Assembly: GCF_000002595.2 (NCBI RefSeq)
Contig: NC_057005.1
Span: 4,643,422-4,707,421, forward strand
DNA: 64,000 nucleotides
Direction of reading: 5' to 3'
Source of the DNA: Chlamydomonas reinhardtii
Lineage: Eukaryota; Chlorophyta; Chlorophyceae; Chlamydomonadales; Chlamydomonadaceae
In this document: in pieces, positions 11,205-22,400 of the stretch
Layout of the letters: every line of letters begins with the position of its first letter
How positions within the stretch are numbered: position 1 is the first letter of the stretch
Position numbers and translations under genes: made by a program
The notes under the pieces: model-generated
The model's database searches: none
What the model was told of the DNA's origin: nothing
What the model saw: the letters and a program-made list of their open reading frames with translations, nothing else

Positions 11205-12363
11205 GTAGGTGGGCAGATGTTGCGAGCAGCAAGGCCGGGCAGTCAGGCAAGTATATATCGGAGGTCGGCAGGTAGGCAGGTGGGCACTGACACTGCAACT
11301 GACTGGGGCTTGGGACAACGTGATGTGGCCTGTCCTGGAGTGTGTGAATGTGTGTGTATCTCAGGCAGGCGTTGGAAGTTTCCACTCTTGTGGTGGTGAT
11401 GTGCTGAAGTCAGGCGCTTGTGTGCGTAGCCTTGGGGACAGTTGAAGCTTAGAAGCAAGCTGAGGGCAGGGCAATACCTCTTGGGCACCAGTTGGTGCCA
11501 TAGTGTGCTCCGTGCGGGCAAGAAGCGCTCATGCCGATGGCTGTTCGTCTTCTCCCCTCCTGACCCAAGCCAACCCTGCGGAAGGACATTTCCTTTGGCA
11601 TGAGTGTGCGGTGGGACAGTGTGAAGGCAGGTTGGTGAAGTCCCGCAGGGTGCAGCTGATTCCCATACCCCAGCAGATGGCAACAACTTGCAACGACAGG
11701 GCAGGAGTGCACGGCTGATCGAATGCCGTTATGCCGGAGTTTCTGTACCGTACCGTCGCTGTTCCGTTGCTTGCTGACTGGAAGTTTGCTGATGCGAATC
11801 CCTCACGCTCCGGGCGCCCGGCCAGACGATGGCACCACACAGACACACCGCAACGCCACTTGCAATGGCCAATGTGGTCCAACCTGGTGCCCAGCCATGC
11901 GCCACCCCGTGTACTGCATGACATGTGCGGTTCTCTGTCACATCAAGGCCGGCCGCCGTCGCCCAGCCCGGCAGCCCAGCCATCCCAATACAGCAGCCAC
12001 CTTACGTCCGCTAGCCATGGGCGCGACCGTCCACAGTGTTCACGGTCCGTTACGAGGGAACATGCGGATTCGCAACTTGCGCTACTGACTGCCTGCTCTC
12101 GTGCCGCCTGCAAGCCCACTCCGCCTTCCGCTCTGGTCTACGTACGCGTTAGTTCCGCAACACACGTCAATCAAGGCTGTTAGATGCTGTGCTGCTCAAG
12201 TTCAAGAATCTGGGTGGGCTGCGTACCCAGTGCCTGGCCCAACGCTCTAGGTGCAGGGCCGGCTCCTGCCGTCGTCTATATTTGGCTGACGCTGCTCAGT
12301 GTTTTCCACCAACAACCCCCAAAGAACGAACCCGAGGCACGAGGCATGATCACTACGCCGGCG

Positions 12364-12368
12364 TTACA
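12364..12368 (-). terminator. TGTAA polyadenylation signal, RPL10A
   Basis: TGTAA on the minus strand, 373 nt after the RPL10A stop codon. It is the nearest match I found downstream of that gene. Confidence 0.4.
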
Positions 12369-12740
12369 AACACACCGCGCAAGCCAGAGGCCCGCAGGAT
12401 CAGAAAGCATTCTCGGTGCGGAGCTTGTCGTCATGTAACCTTTCCAAACGCAGTGAAGCCTGCCGAACGAGCATGAGTCACTCATGTGAACTCCCAATGG
12501 AAGCCGGCAAGCGCCGCCTCGCCAGCCACGAGGGCAGGCAGGCTAAAAGCGCCCCGGTCCTTGGTAATGTTCGTGCGACGAGTTATCCCTGACCATGGTG
12601 GAGAGTTCCAGGAACTGAAGAACCAACTCGAGCCACGCGCCAACACCGCAGCCGGGCCGGGCGTGTGACCAGCACGCCCGGGGAACCCCGGCGCGGCCGC
12701 GCAGCCCCCAACGGGCCGCCGGCCCGCACCCACCAATTGC

Positions 12741-14765
12741 TTAGTAGATGCGGATGGGCTTGCCCATGGTGCTCTTGATGTACAGGCAGCGCACGTTCTG
12801 CCAGTTCTTCTTGAGCAGCGACACCAGGAAGTTGATGGCGTACATGATGTTGGTACGGATCTCGCCCTCGGTCATGCCCACGTTGGCCACGGCCACGCCC
12901 ATGCACAGCACCTTCTTCAGCTGGAACTTGATGCTGCACTTGGTGTCCAGCACCTGTGCAGGGAAGAGCAAGGCAAGCGCGGCACGGCAGGGCGGGCAGG
13001 GCGGTCAGGGACCTGTGGTTGTGCTACAATATTTGGTGTTCAAGTCTGGCGCTTGCGCATCCACGCGCTGGCCTGCGCTCATTGGGCCAACCGGGGGAGC
13101 CCGGAAGCCAGGCTGTTGCTGCTGCTGCTGCCGAGCGGCTTTCCTCCAGACCGCGGTTCCAGCCCTTGGCCAGCCCACCCGAGCGAGTGCCGCCGCTGCA
13201 GCGGCTGATCATCATGCTGTCGCTGAGTCCCTCCGTCTTCTTGCACTGAGCCGTCCGCGCCGTGCGCAGTAGAGGATCCACGCTGTGGCGCTTAGCAGCA
13301 GAGGTCCCCCTGCTGTGCCCAGCCGCCCGCTGGCCTTGGCTCGCTGCAAGCGCACCCACTTGCAGCCGCAGCAGCCGGCTGAGGCTGCGCGAGGTGGTCC
13401 GTCCAATCACGCCATGGCATAACCGCTGACGGCGTGCATTGAATCCATTGCGCTAATGACGCAACATGGCCGCTGCCCTCGCCAGCCTGCAGTGAGCCCC
13501 TGCTGCCCAGTCCAGCGGTGTAGAAGCTGGCAAACTGCCGCCAGCTTCTGCGCCGCTGCCCGAGGCCGCCCAGGGCTGCGGTCCATCTATTCTCGCCAGC
13601 TGGGTTCGCCTGGCTTTCGCATATTAAGGCAAGCGCCTGCTCCTGCCTCCTGTCGGCCCCGCAGCCTGCTGCCCTGTGCGCCAGACCCGTCCCCTGTCCC
13701 ACCGGCCGCCAATACGCTCTGCGCCAGCCTCCGAGCTTCCAGGCTCCCGTCCGCTCCGCTCCGCTCCAGCTCCAATGCTTTCCAGCGCGCAGTTATGTCA
13801 AGCTGTGCCATAATTCAACCCTTACCACTGCAGTCAGTGAGCAGCCCACCCTGCCTGCCCCCGTCCCATCCCTGCCAACCCAAGGGCGTTGCGTTTGTCG
13901 CTCACCATCTCCTCCAGGTTCTTGTTGATAGGAGCAGGGAACTTGCCGGCCTTGTTCAGACCGGGGCCCAGCAGACGGGGAATCTGCTTGATGACGGAGT
14001 CCGAAGCCAGGAAGGCGTGGTACGCCTGGGCTGTGGGGCGAGGAAGGCCGTCGGGGTCGGGTTAGCTCACGTCTGGCAATCCGCGCGCTCATCAAAATCT
14101 GATACCACCGTATTATTAAAAGCAATGTTGCGGTGAGTATGTCGCACGGAACCGCCTGGCAACCCAGCCATTCTCGGCCGCCACTTTCGCGCCTCCCTCA
14201 AGCGATGCCCCAACTCACCCAGCTTCTTGACCAGCTTCTTGTTCTTGTTCAGCTTCTTCAGGTCCTCCACACCCTTGGCGTCGACGCCAATGGCGCCGGC
14301 CTGCTCGCAGTGCTTCACATCACCCAGCACGCACACGCGCATGCGGGGGCGAGGCACGAAGGGCAGGCGGACGGAGCCGCTGAAACGCTTGTCCTTCTGG
14401 GGGTCGTAGTTCTTCAGACCAATCTGCAGCTCCACGGTCTCCTGGAACTTCCGGGGCTTGGTCTTAGCCCCCTCCACCAGGGCTGCAATAAACGGGAGGC
14501 AACATAAAATTACAGAGCGTCAGCAGCGCGTGCGACGAGCGTAAAACCCGGCGCGACTTGTGCCGGCGGCGACTCCTGCCCTGTGCCTTAATTGTCAACT
14601 TGCTTCATAAGCTATCGTTAACACTACGTAGAAGCGAAAATCGAGCGAGCTAAGCTAGACGCGTCAAGTCGCCGAAGAAGCAAGCCCAGAAAGGAAAGTT
14701 TCTACTCAGAAAAAGAGCTCACCGGAGACACTCTCGCGGAGAACGTCGTTCGAGATCTTGCTCAT
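12741..14765 (-). CDS. RPL10A: 60S ribosomal protein L10a (uL1)
   Basis: Four exons on the minus strand, 14765-14723, 14482-14219, 14030-13906 and 12953-12741, give 214 residues, the usual L10a length (human 217). It aligns with human RPL10A by eye along the whole length: [64 protein letters not shown], and [20 protein letters not shown] near the end, finishing GKPIRIY. L10a forms the L1 stalk of the large ribosomal subunit, which handles E-site tRNA. The start codon is the only ATG giving the conserved [12 protein letters not shown] beginning. The third intron is long (952 bp), unusual for a ribosomal protein gene but not unusual in this window. Confidence 0.97.
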
Positions 14766-15575
14766 TTTCGTGCTTCACCCAAGGAAAAGGAATGTCCAGG
14801 GGTCCGCGGGCGCTCTTGACCCTCACAATTGATGCATGGGGGCGGTGGGCATCACGGTGCCTCTTCTGCGGAAGACATCATGCATAATATAAACTACACT
14901 GTTATGATTTATGCTTTCCCTATGATGAAAGTAAGGCCCAGTTGGCTGGCGGGTACCGTGCCTTGCCCTCAACCCGTCACCCTGACCCGCCCGTTCCCGC
15001 CACCCTCGCGCCTGGCATGCGAACTTGCTGCGCATAGCCTGGGCACCCTAGCTTGGTTGGACTGTCCCTTCTTGTAATTTCACAATCATAGCCTGCACTA
15101 CACGGAACAACGGAATGTCCCCCACTGCCCCGTCGCCGGTGTAGCAGGGTTTGCGGGCCGAGTCGCCGAGATGCTGTAGTCCTTTGTTACAGACCTGGCG
15201 TCACACATGTTCCTGAATGCACCACCGCTGCTTCGCTTATGCACTAAGCGCTATACTAAGCAGCTGACTCGGAATGCCGCGAGCCCGCTCTAGCGTCTAC
15301 AGCAATCTTCCTTCACGCTCCACGAGCACCCGGAGAGTGTGTCTTTAAGAGCACCCCCCTGTTTACCACAGTTGCATGCCGCCCCCGTAGTGTGTGTATT
15401 TGTGCTTCCGCCAAAACTCGCACTCCAACCAACATTATATCAGGGTGTCACGGCCATGCCCGGGCCCGCCCAAAGCAGCTGCCGCCACGTCATGCAATAT
15501 CTGTCGGTCCCTCTCTAATGCGCCCAGACCCGAGCCTCATCTCATCACTATCCTTTCGCTCCCGTGCTCAGCCAC
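14766..15575. promoter_or_regulatory. RPL10A upstream region and clathrin 3' UTR
   Basis: 810 bp between the RPL10A start codon and the clathrin heavy chain stop codon, both on the minus strand. It should contain the clathrin 3' UTR (TGTAA at 15187-15191) and the RPL10A promoter. AT-richer DNA around 14830-14930 sits 65-165 bp upstream of the RPL10A ATG. No coding frame is visible. Confidence 0.45.
15187..15191 (-). terminator. TGTAA polyadenylation signal, clathrin heavy chain
   Basis: Minus-strand TGTAA 385 nt after the clathrin stop codon. Confidence 0.45.
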
Positions 15576-18500
15576 TTAATACTGACCGCCGAAAGGGTGC
15601 CCCCCGAAACCTTGCGGGGCCCCGCCGAAGCCGCCGTGGGGCGCCGCCCCGAAGCCGCCGGCGCCCGCAGCCCCGTGGTGGTCGCCGTAGCCGCCGCCTG
15701 GCCCGCCCGGCCCAGTCATGTTGGGCGCGGGCAGAGCCAGTGGCATGAGTGTGGCGTAGGCGTTGCGCTGCGCCTCTTGGTGGCGCTGCGCCTGCTGCGC
15801 CTGCTCCTTCTCCTTCTGCTGCTCCTTGCGCTCTGACATGAGCATGTCCACCTTGCCCACATACTCCTTCAGCATCTGTGGCGGGGACGGGACGCGGCAG
15901 AGGGTTTGAGGCTTTAAGCGTCGGCGACCATGGTTAGGGTCAGTGGGCGATATCGCATTGCGCCCTGCCCGCATTACCTCTGCAAGATAACTTTCCAACG
16001 CCCATAACACTGCCATGCGCTCCTGTGCGCCCCCGCCCACCCCGTCCGCACCTGGATCATGTAGGGCATGGAGTAGTCGGTGAGGCCGTTCATCCAGGAC
16101 AGCTCCAGCACCACGTCCGGCCGCAGCAGGTCGTAGCAGGTGTACAGGCAGGCCGCGAAGCACTCCTTCTCGCCCTTCTCGATAAAATACCTGCGCAAGG
16201 GATACGGTACGCAAGACGGCCGCTGCACGTCAGCGACTGGTATTTGCTGGGCGAGGCAACGCCTAATGTGGTATGCGCTGTTGACGTCATACGCATTGCC
16301 AGGGACCCACAGCAAGTGCCGTGCCGTGGACTAGCACACAAATCCTAACACTGGAAATACCATGTCGCGGACGCGCACCCCTCCCAGTATCCCCCCTAGC
16401 CAGCTGCCACCCACCGCAGCAGCTCCTCCGCAAGCTCCGCCTCCCCACTCTGCGCCGTGGTCTCCATCGCGTCCCGGAACAGCCCGTCCGCCTGTGCCAG
16501 CTCCACCGCGCGCCGCCACTTCTGGTTCTGCTTGTACACCATCGCCGCCAGCCGCCGGAACTCAATGAGCTCGTGCTTCTCCAGCCGAGCAGCCAGGCCC
16601 AGCTGCGAGGGAGCGAAAGAGAGAGGGAGAGAGACGAGGCAGGGCAAGTGGAGAAAGGCGTCAGCTGGTAGGGATGGTGGCGGAATAGAATGTGGATGTT
16701 ACTTGCGGTATGCCGTGGATGGTGTTGTAGAATCGTGTTGCTTCATATCTTGGTGGTAAACTTATCCGCAGGGCCGTGTGGGCCGAGGTAGGATTGTTGC
16801 AGTTATTGTTTGCATCAGCAGCAACCATCGCAAGGTGGCCTCGGTCTTCAATGCATGCATGAACGTGTAGGGGGGATTGATGAAGTGCCAGGGACAGACG
16901 CGCAAGCCTACGCACAAGCATGTTGCAGCAAATGTTTCATATCTTGGTGGTAAACTTATCCGCAAGGCCGGGAGGGCCATCGTAGGATTGTTGCAGTTAT
17001 TGTTTGCATCAGCAGCATTTTTTGCAGCAACACGAGCGACCAAGGAAGTGCGTGTGTTAAGGGATCAAATGCCAACCCGCAGTTGCTTCATATCTTGGTG
17101 GTAAACATATCCGCAGGGCCGTGTGGGCCAACGTAGGATTGTTGCAGTTATTGTTTGCATCAGCAGCAACCGTACCAGAGCTTCCGTGCATCTGCCAGTG
17201 CATTAGTTAGGCCCCATGCTATGCAAGTGATAGCTGCAGCGGCTGCTTCATATCTTGGTGGTAAACTTATCCGCAGGGCCGTGTGGGCCAACGTAGGATT
17301 GTTGCAGTTATTGTTTGCATCAGCAGCAACCGTAGCAGAGCTTCCGTGCATCTGCCAGTGCAACAGTTAGGCCCCATGCTATGCAAGTGGTGGTTGCTGC
17401 AGCGGCTGCTTCATATCTTGGTGGTAAACTTATCCGCAGGGCCGTGTGGGCCACCGTAGGATTGTTGCAGTTATTGTTTGCATCAGCAGCAACCGCTTGA
17501 GCCTTTGCAGTGCAGGCGACATGTGGGACCATGGAAGTCCAGAAGTGCCTCGGGCGATTTGCCGATTCCGCGCTACCCCCCGGCGCACCTGGTCGAAGTT
17601 GTCGTAGGTGGAGATGGAGTGCTTGAGGCCCTCGAAGTCCTCCTCCTCGATCAGCAGCGAGTTGATGGCCTCGTTGACCTCGGTGTGGTTGGCCTTCTGC
17701 AAGGGCGCACACAAACACACACGTGCCCCGAAAAGCGGTAAGCGTTCCACCGCCTCGAATGGGTATGGTGAGTCTGTTGGCCATGCCTGAACCACCTGGA
17801 CGACTCATCGCTGCACACACAACCTTTGACTCAGAGCCGTGCCTCCCACCCTGCACCCTGCCCGGCCCCGGCTCCTCATCCCCAGGCAACCCCCTTACCC
17901 AATGTCCCGTACCCGGCATTCCCCACCACCACACGCACACACACACACACACACGTCTTTGCGCAACGTTTTCCTTGTGCTCTTTAACACACACAAACAG
18001 CTCCACCGCATACACTGTCTTGGCGTTATGTTTTCCTTGTGCTCCATAACACACACACACAGTAACTCCGGCGTCGTCTGGGCGGGCTTTCGTTTCGTTT
18101 TTTAACACGCACACACACACACGCACGCACGCACGCACACACGCACGCACCTGCACGCCCAGCAGGTAGTCCTTGATGAGCGGCAGCTGGTTGGCGCGGC
18201 GCATCATGTCCACCACGCGGCCGTGGTCCAGACGGCTCTGCAGCACGCCCAGCAAGTCGCACAACAGGTCCGGGTGCTCGTCCAGGTAGAAGGCCAGGCC
18301 GCGGTAGTGCGTCTCGGTGCTGGACACCTTGACCGCCACGTCCTTGAACTGCACGTGCTCCCACGCCACGGGCGAGTGGTTGATCATGCACAGCGCGGCG
18401 TTGTCGTACTCGTCGTAGGCGATGTACAGCAGCGTGAGCTCCTTCCAGTGCTGCTGCTCGTCGCACACGCGGATGAGGCGCGGGATGTTGAGCCGGTTGC

Positions 18501-19419
18501 CGAACAGCTTCAGGTGCTCCATCAGCTTCTCGGGCCTGCACGTGTGTGAGCGGTGTGCACGACACAAGGCAGGCGGGGACGTGGGCCGGGAGTTCGTGCA
18601 GGCGGGCAGGGACAGGCACGCTGTACAAGCAGCGTATTCTTGCATGTTGATACTGCAGGCCGTAGCCTCTGCGCTCGCACCGGTAGCGGGCGTACAGGAT
18701 GCCCAGCTCGGTGAAGATGCCCATGTGCGCCCGCTCCAGGCCGATGCCGCTCTCCATCAGCGCAATCAGCTCGTCAAAGTGGCCCTTGCGCTGGTAGGTC
18801 TCCGACACCTGCGGCAGTCGCGACACACACGTACACGTCAGCTCCAGCCCTCTGCAGCCTGCACTCCCCCCCAACCCACACCGACAAGCGCAGCACGCCA
18901 AATGCTGCTATCAAATGCCCATAGACAGCCCAACACGACTGCGCCAGCCTCAACACCCACGCCATTGCAGCAAGCCCCGCCCGTACGCCGGGTAACCCAC
19001 CTCGTCCAGCTCGTCGGCGTTGACGATGATGGCCAGGCCGCACAGCTGCGCCAGGCGGAACTCCTTCTCGTCCACGCACGCGTAGCAAACCTCCTTCCAG
19101 GTCTTGGGGCTGTTGGCCTTGCGCGCCGCGTCCACCGCCTGCTGGAACTGCCGCAGCCGCACCAGCGTGGAAGCCAGGCGGCCGTAGTTGGGCAGGTGCG
19201 CGAACAGCACGCGCGCCGCCTCGTACAGCCCCTCCTCGTAGCAGCGGTCTCCGCAGGCCTGCAGGTTGGCCTGGTGCGTGGCGGAGATGAACTCCTCCAG
19301 CGCCGCCATGTTGGAGGTCTTGGCGTACGCGTACACCAGCTCCGTGTCCACCTGCGCGGTAGCACACCCAGGGCGCAGAGCGCGACGGGAGAGCGTTTGA
19401 AGGCTGCTTGTGCGTGTGT

Positions 19420-19453
<34 letters not shown>

Positions 19454-22400
19454 CTTACAGAATCCAGGTTACAGGGGCCCTGCCGGCGTACAGAGGCCCG
19501 GGCACCTAGATGCAGTCCCCTTATTCCTATCTCACCTTAGGCTCCTTGACCTTCTTGCGCACCATCAGCAGGTACTTGACCAGGTCGTCGTAGCAGCCGC
19601 TACCCTTGGCCGTCTCCGTCACCTGCACGTAGCGGCTCGAGTCGCCGGCCTTGAGGTAGGAGGCGATGGCCTCCGCCACCTGGCCCGCCGCCAGCTGCGC
19701 GTGGCCCAGCTCGCTCCAAACCGCCGGCTCGTCGCACTTGGAGGCCCACTCCGAGGCGCGCGGCAGGTCCTTCAGCTGCTCCAGCAGAACCTTGACGGCC
19801 TCCACGCGCTTGTTGAACTTCTTGAAGATCTCAAACGCCTCCTCCGCCAGGCCGTGCTCGATGGCCTTCTCGGCCACGGCGGGCCCGTCAAAGTTGTCCA
19901 GGCGGTAGATGTAGCCCTGAGGTGAAGGAGGGAGGGAAAAGGAGAACGGCCGGTCGCATGGAGAGCAGGGGCCCGGCAGGTGCGGTGGCACAGGATAAGT
20001 CACACAGCTGCATGGGCGGGGTTCTGATGCACCCCTCATGCCATGGTCTCGCGGCCCACCTTGACGCGGGTCTTGTCGGACTTGATGGCGGTGAGGATGA
20101 GCAGGTTCTGCAGGTTGGCGTTGTTGGAGAAGGCGCTGTTCTGCAGCACAATCTTCTCCAGCAGCTCGATCAGCTCCGACTGCAGGCCCTGGGCCATGAA
20201 CGACTTGACTGTGACGCTGACCTGCGAGCGAGAAGGGAGGACAGGCACCAAGGCAGTGTCGGTAGGAAGCGTGAGAGCTGCAGTGCATGGTTGGCGGAAT
20301 CCTAATTCCCGTGGTTCCTGGCTCTGTTGTGCCATCGCAGGCGCACAGTCAATTGGCACGACGCCTTGGCAAGCCATGTCAAAGCGGACCCGCTACGGTT
20401 ACCCGCATGCGTGCAGTACAACAAGTGCGCACCTGCTCGGGGTTGCGGCTCTCGGGCAGGGCGGTGCCCACCACCTGCTCAATGAGCGAGGCGCGGTGCT
20501 CGTTGGCCTCGTCCAGCACCTTGGCCCACAGCGCGGGGTCAGCACGCTCCACAATGTACCTGCAGGGGAGGTGCGTGCAACGGTGCATCCCCGCCAGCGC
20601 TTCGTCAGCCAAGACAAGCTTGGGCAAGGGCAAGCTTGTGACAGATGAGTCGTGCACCGGTGGTGAGGGCATGGGGTGCGGTGGTGAGGGCATGGGGTGC
20701 GGTGGTCAGTGCCTCACCGGGCCTGCGGCTTGAACAGCGCGTTCTTGGACGTGCACTCGATGAGCGCGTCGTCGCAGGTGCCGCGCTTGTAGGCAATGAC
20801 GGCCAGGTTGGGGTCGCGCTTCTCCGCGTGCCTGGCGGGCGGGTGGGTGTGGATGAGTAGCAGTTTAGGGTTGGCGTTTCCAGATCCTATGCCAAACATG
20901 CACATGCAGAAGTAGGTCGGCAGGACAGGGTCTGCCAAACAGGATACCGTAACGAAAGGTTGCACCCGCCCGTCACTCACTTGCCGACCACGAGCGAGTC
21001 GTAGTAGGGGTTAGTGGTTAGGAAGTGCTCCGGGTTGTTGTTGGTGTCGATGATGATCTTGCCTGCGGGAGCAGACCACACGCACCACAGAAGACGTGAG
21101 TACGAGGCAACCAGCCACACACCCAACCTGCTATATACTCTGGTTGCTCAATCCCATATGCCGCTCACCCAGCGCGTTGTGCACGTGCGGGTCCTGGCTG
21201 CCCTCGCTGATGAGGTGCTCCAGGAAGGGCGTCAGCAGCTTGAGGCGGTTGCGGCGCTCCACCGCCTCCACCAGCTTGTCCACCGGCAGCAGCGAGCGCA
21301 CCTGTGGGGTTGCGGAAAACAGGTGAGCACGCGGGCGACAACACAAGAGTACCGGACCACGGTGGGCTCCTGCAGCAGCCGCAGGCTTCAGGCAGCAGCA
21401 GGCATAGAAACCAGGGCAGGCTGCTCCGCTGCGCCGCGCCGCCGAACGCACCGACAGGATGAGGTTGTTGATGAACTCGTCGGGCGCCTCGCAGTCCAGC
21501 AGCGCGCCCACCACGGCGGGCGCCTTGGCCGGCGACACCTTCTGCACGTAGCCCTCGATGTAGCGCAGCATGTTGTTGGCGAACCTACGCGGGTGTGGGT
21601 GCGCATCAACCACTCAGCCGAGCTGCCCGCCCCCAGCTAGGACGACCCCATCCCAAACCGTGCACCGTTTGGGATGGGTGCTCATGTGTCCGAAAGCTAT
21701 CATATCAAGGCCCCGCCACTCACAGGTACTGCGTCAGGTCCTCCACCATGTCGAAGCGGTCGCACACGTTGATGAGCGGGCGGGCGTCCGGCAGCTTGGC
21801 CTCCATCAGGAAGGCCTTGACCTGTGAGGGCGCAGGCCAGCGGGCATAGCGGGTGCAGCATACGCGCATCAGCAACCACACTGGATCCAGCGCGCATTGC
21901 ATCCCACAGCCCAACCCAGGCTTGAGCTGCCAAGCCCTGGACCTTGCCCATCCCACATCTACCCCGGCCGCATGCTGTCCCACGTCGCCGCGGGCCCCAC
22001 CTTGTCGGGCGGGTAGTGCGACGACTCGCGGGTGACGCGCTCCACCTCCTTCAGGTTGCCGGTGCGAGCAGCCGCCTCGATGTACTTGAAGTGCTCCTCG
22101 GGGTCCTGCGAGGTCCGGCACACACCACGGTCATGCAAAGGTCCAGCACAACACGCCACACAGCCCTTCTGCTGCTTTGCATTTCCTCCAACCTTCCCAG
22201 TCCCCCACAGCCCCTGCAGCCCCCGCTCACCCCCAGCCCCCGCGGCCCCCGAATTTCCTCCGCGCACTCGCCAGCTCTTCCCTCCCTCGCCGCGCCCGCC
22301 CGCGCCCGCCCGCGCGTCACTGCTCCAACAGGCCTACCTCGGTGAACGAGATGCGCGCGCCCAGGTAGAAGTACAGGCCGTGGTACGAGTTGTAGGCCTC

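Larger units (their letters stand above)
10075..12740. other. Gene-poor region between convergent genes
   Basis: 2.7 kb between the stop codon of the NHL/BTB gene and the end of RPL10A. It holds the two 3' UTRs: candidate TGTAA at 10866-10870 for the plus gene, and its complement at 12364-12368 for RPL10A. It also holds GT/CA tracts, one module B repeat and a 46-bp tandem duplication. The open frames here lack consistent splice structure or family resemblance. I see no convincing gene. Confidence 0.5.

Noticed and set aside
16743-17494. Array of repeats as a CRISPR locus
   Set aside because: The units are 87 bp, the spacers are partly alike, and the array is inside an intron of a nuclear clathrin gene.
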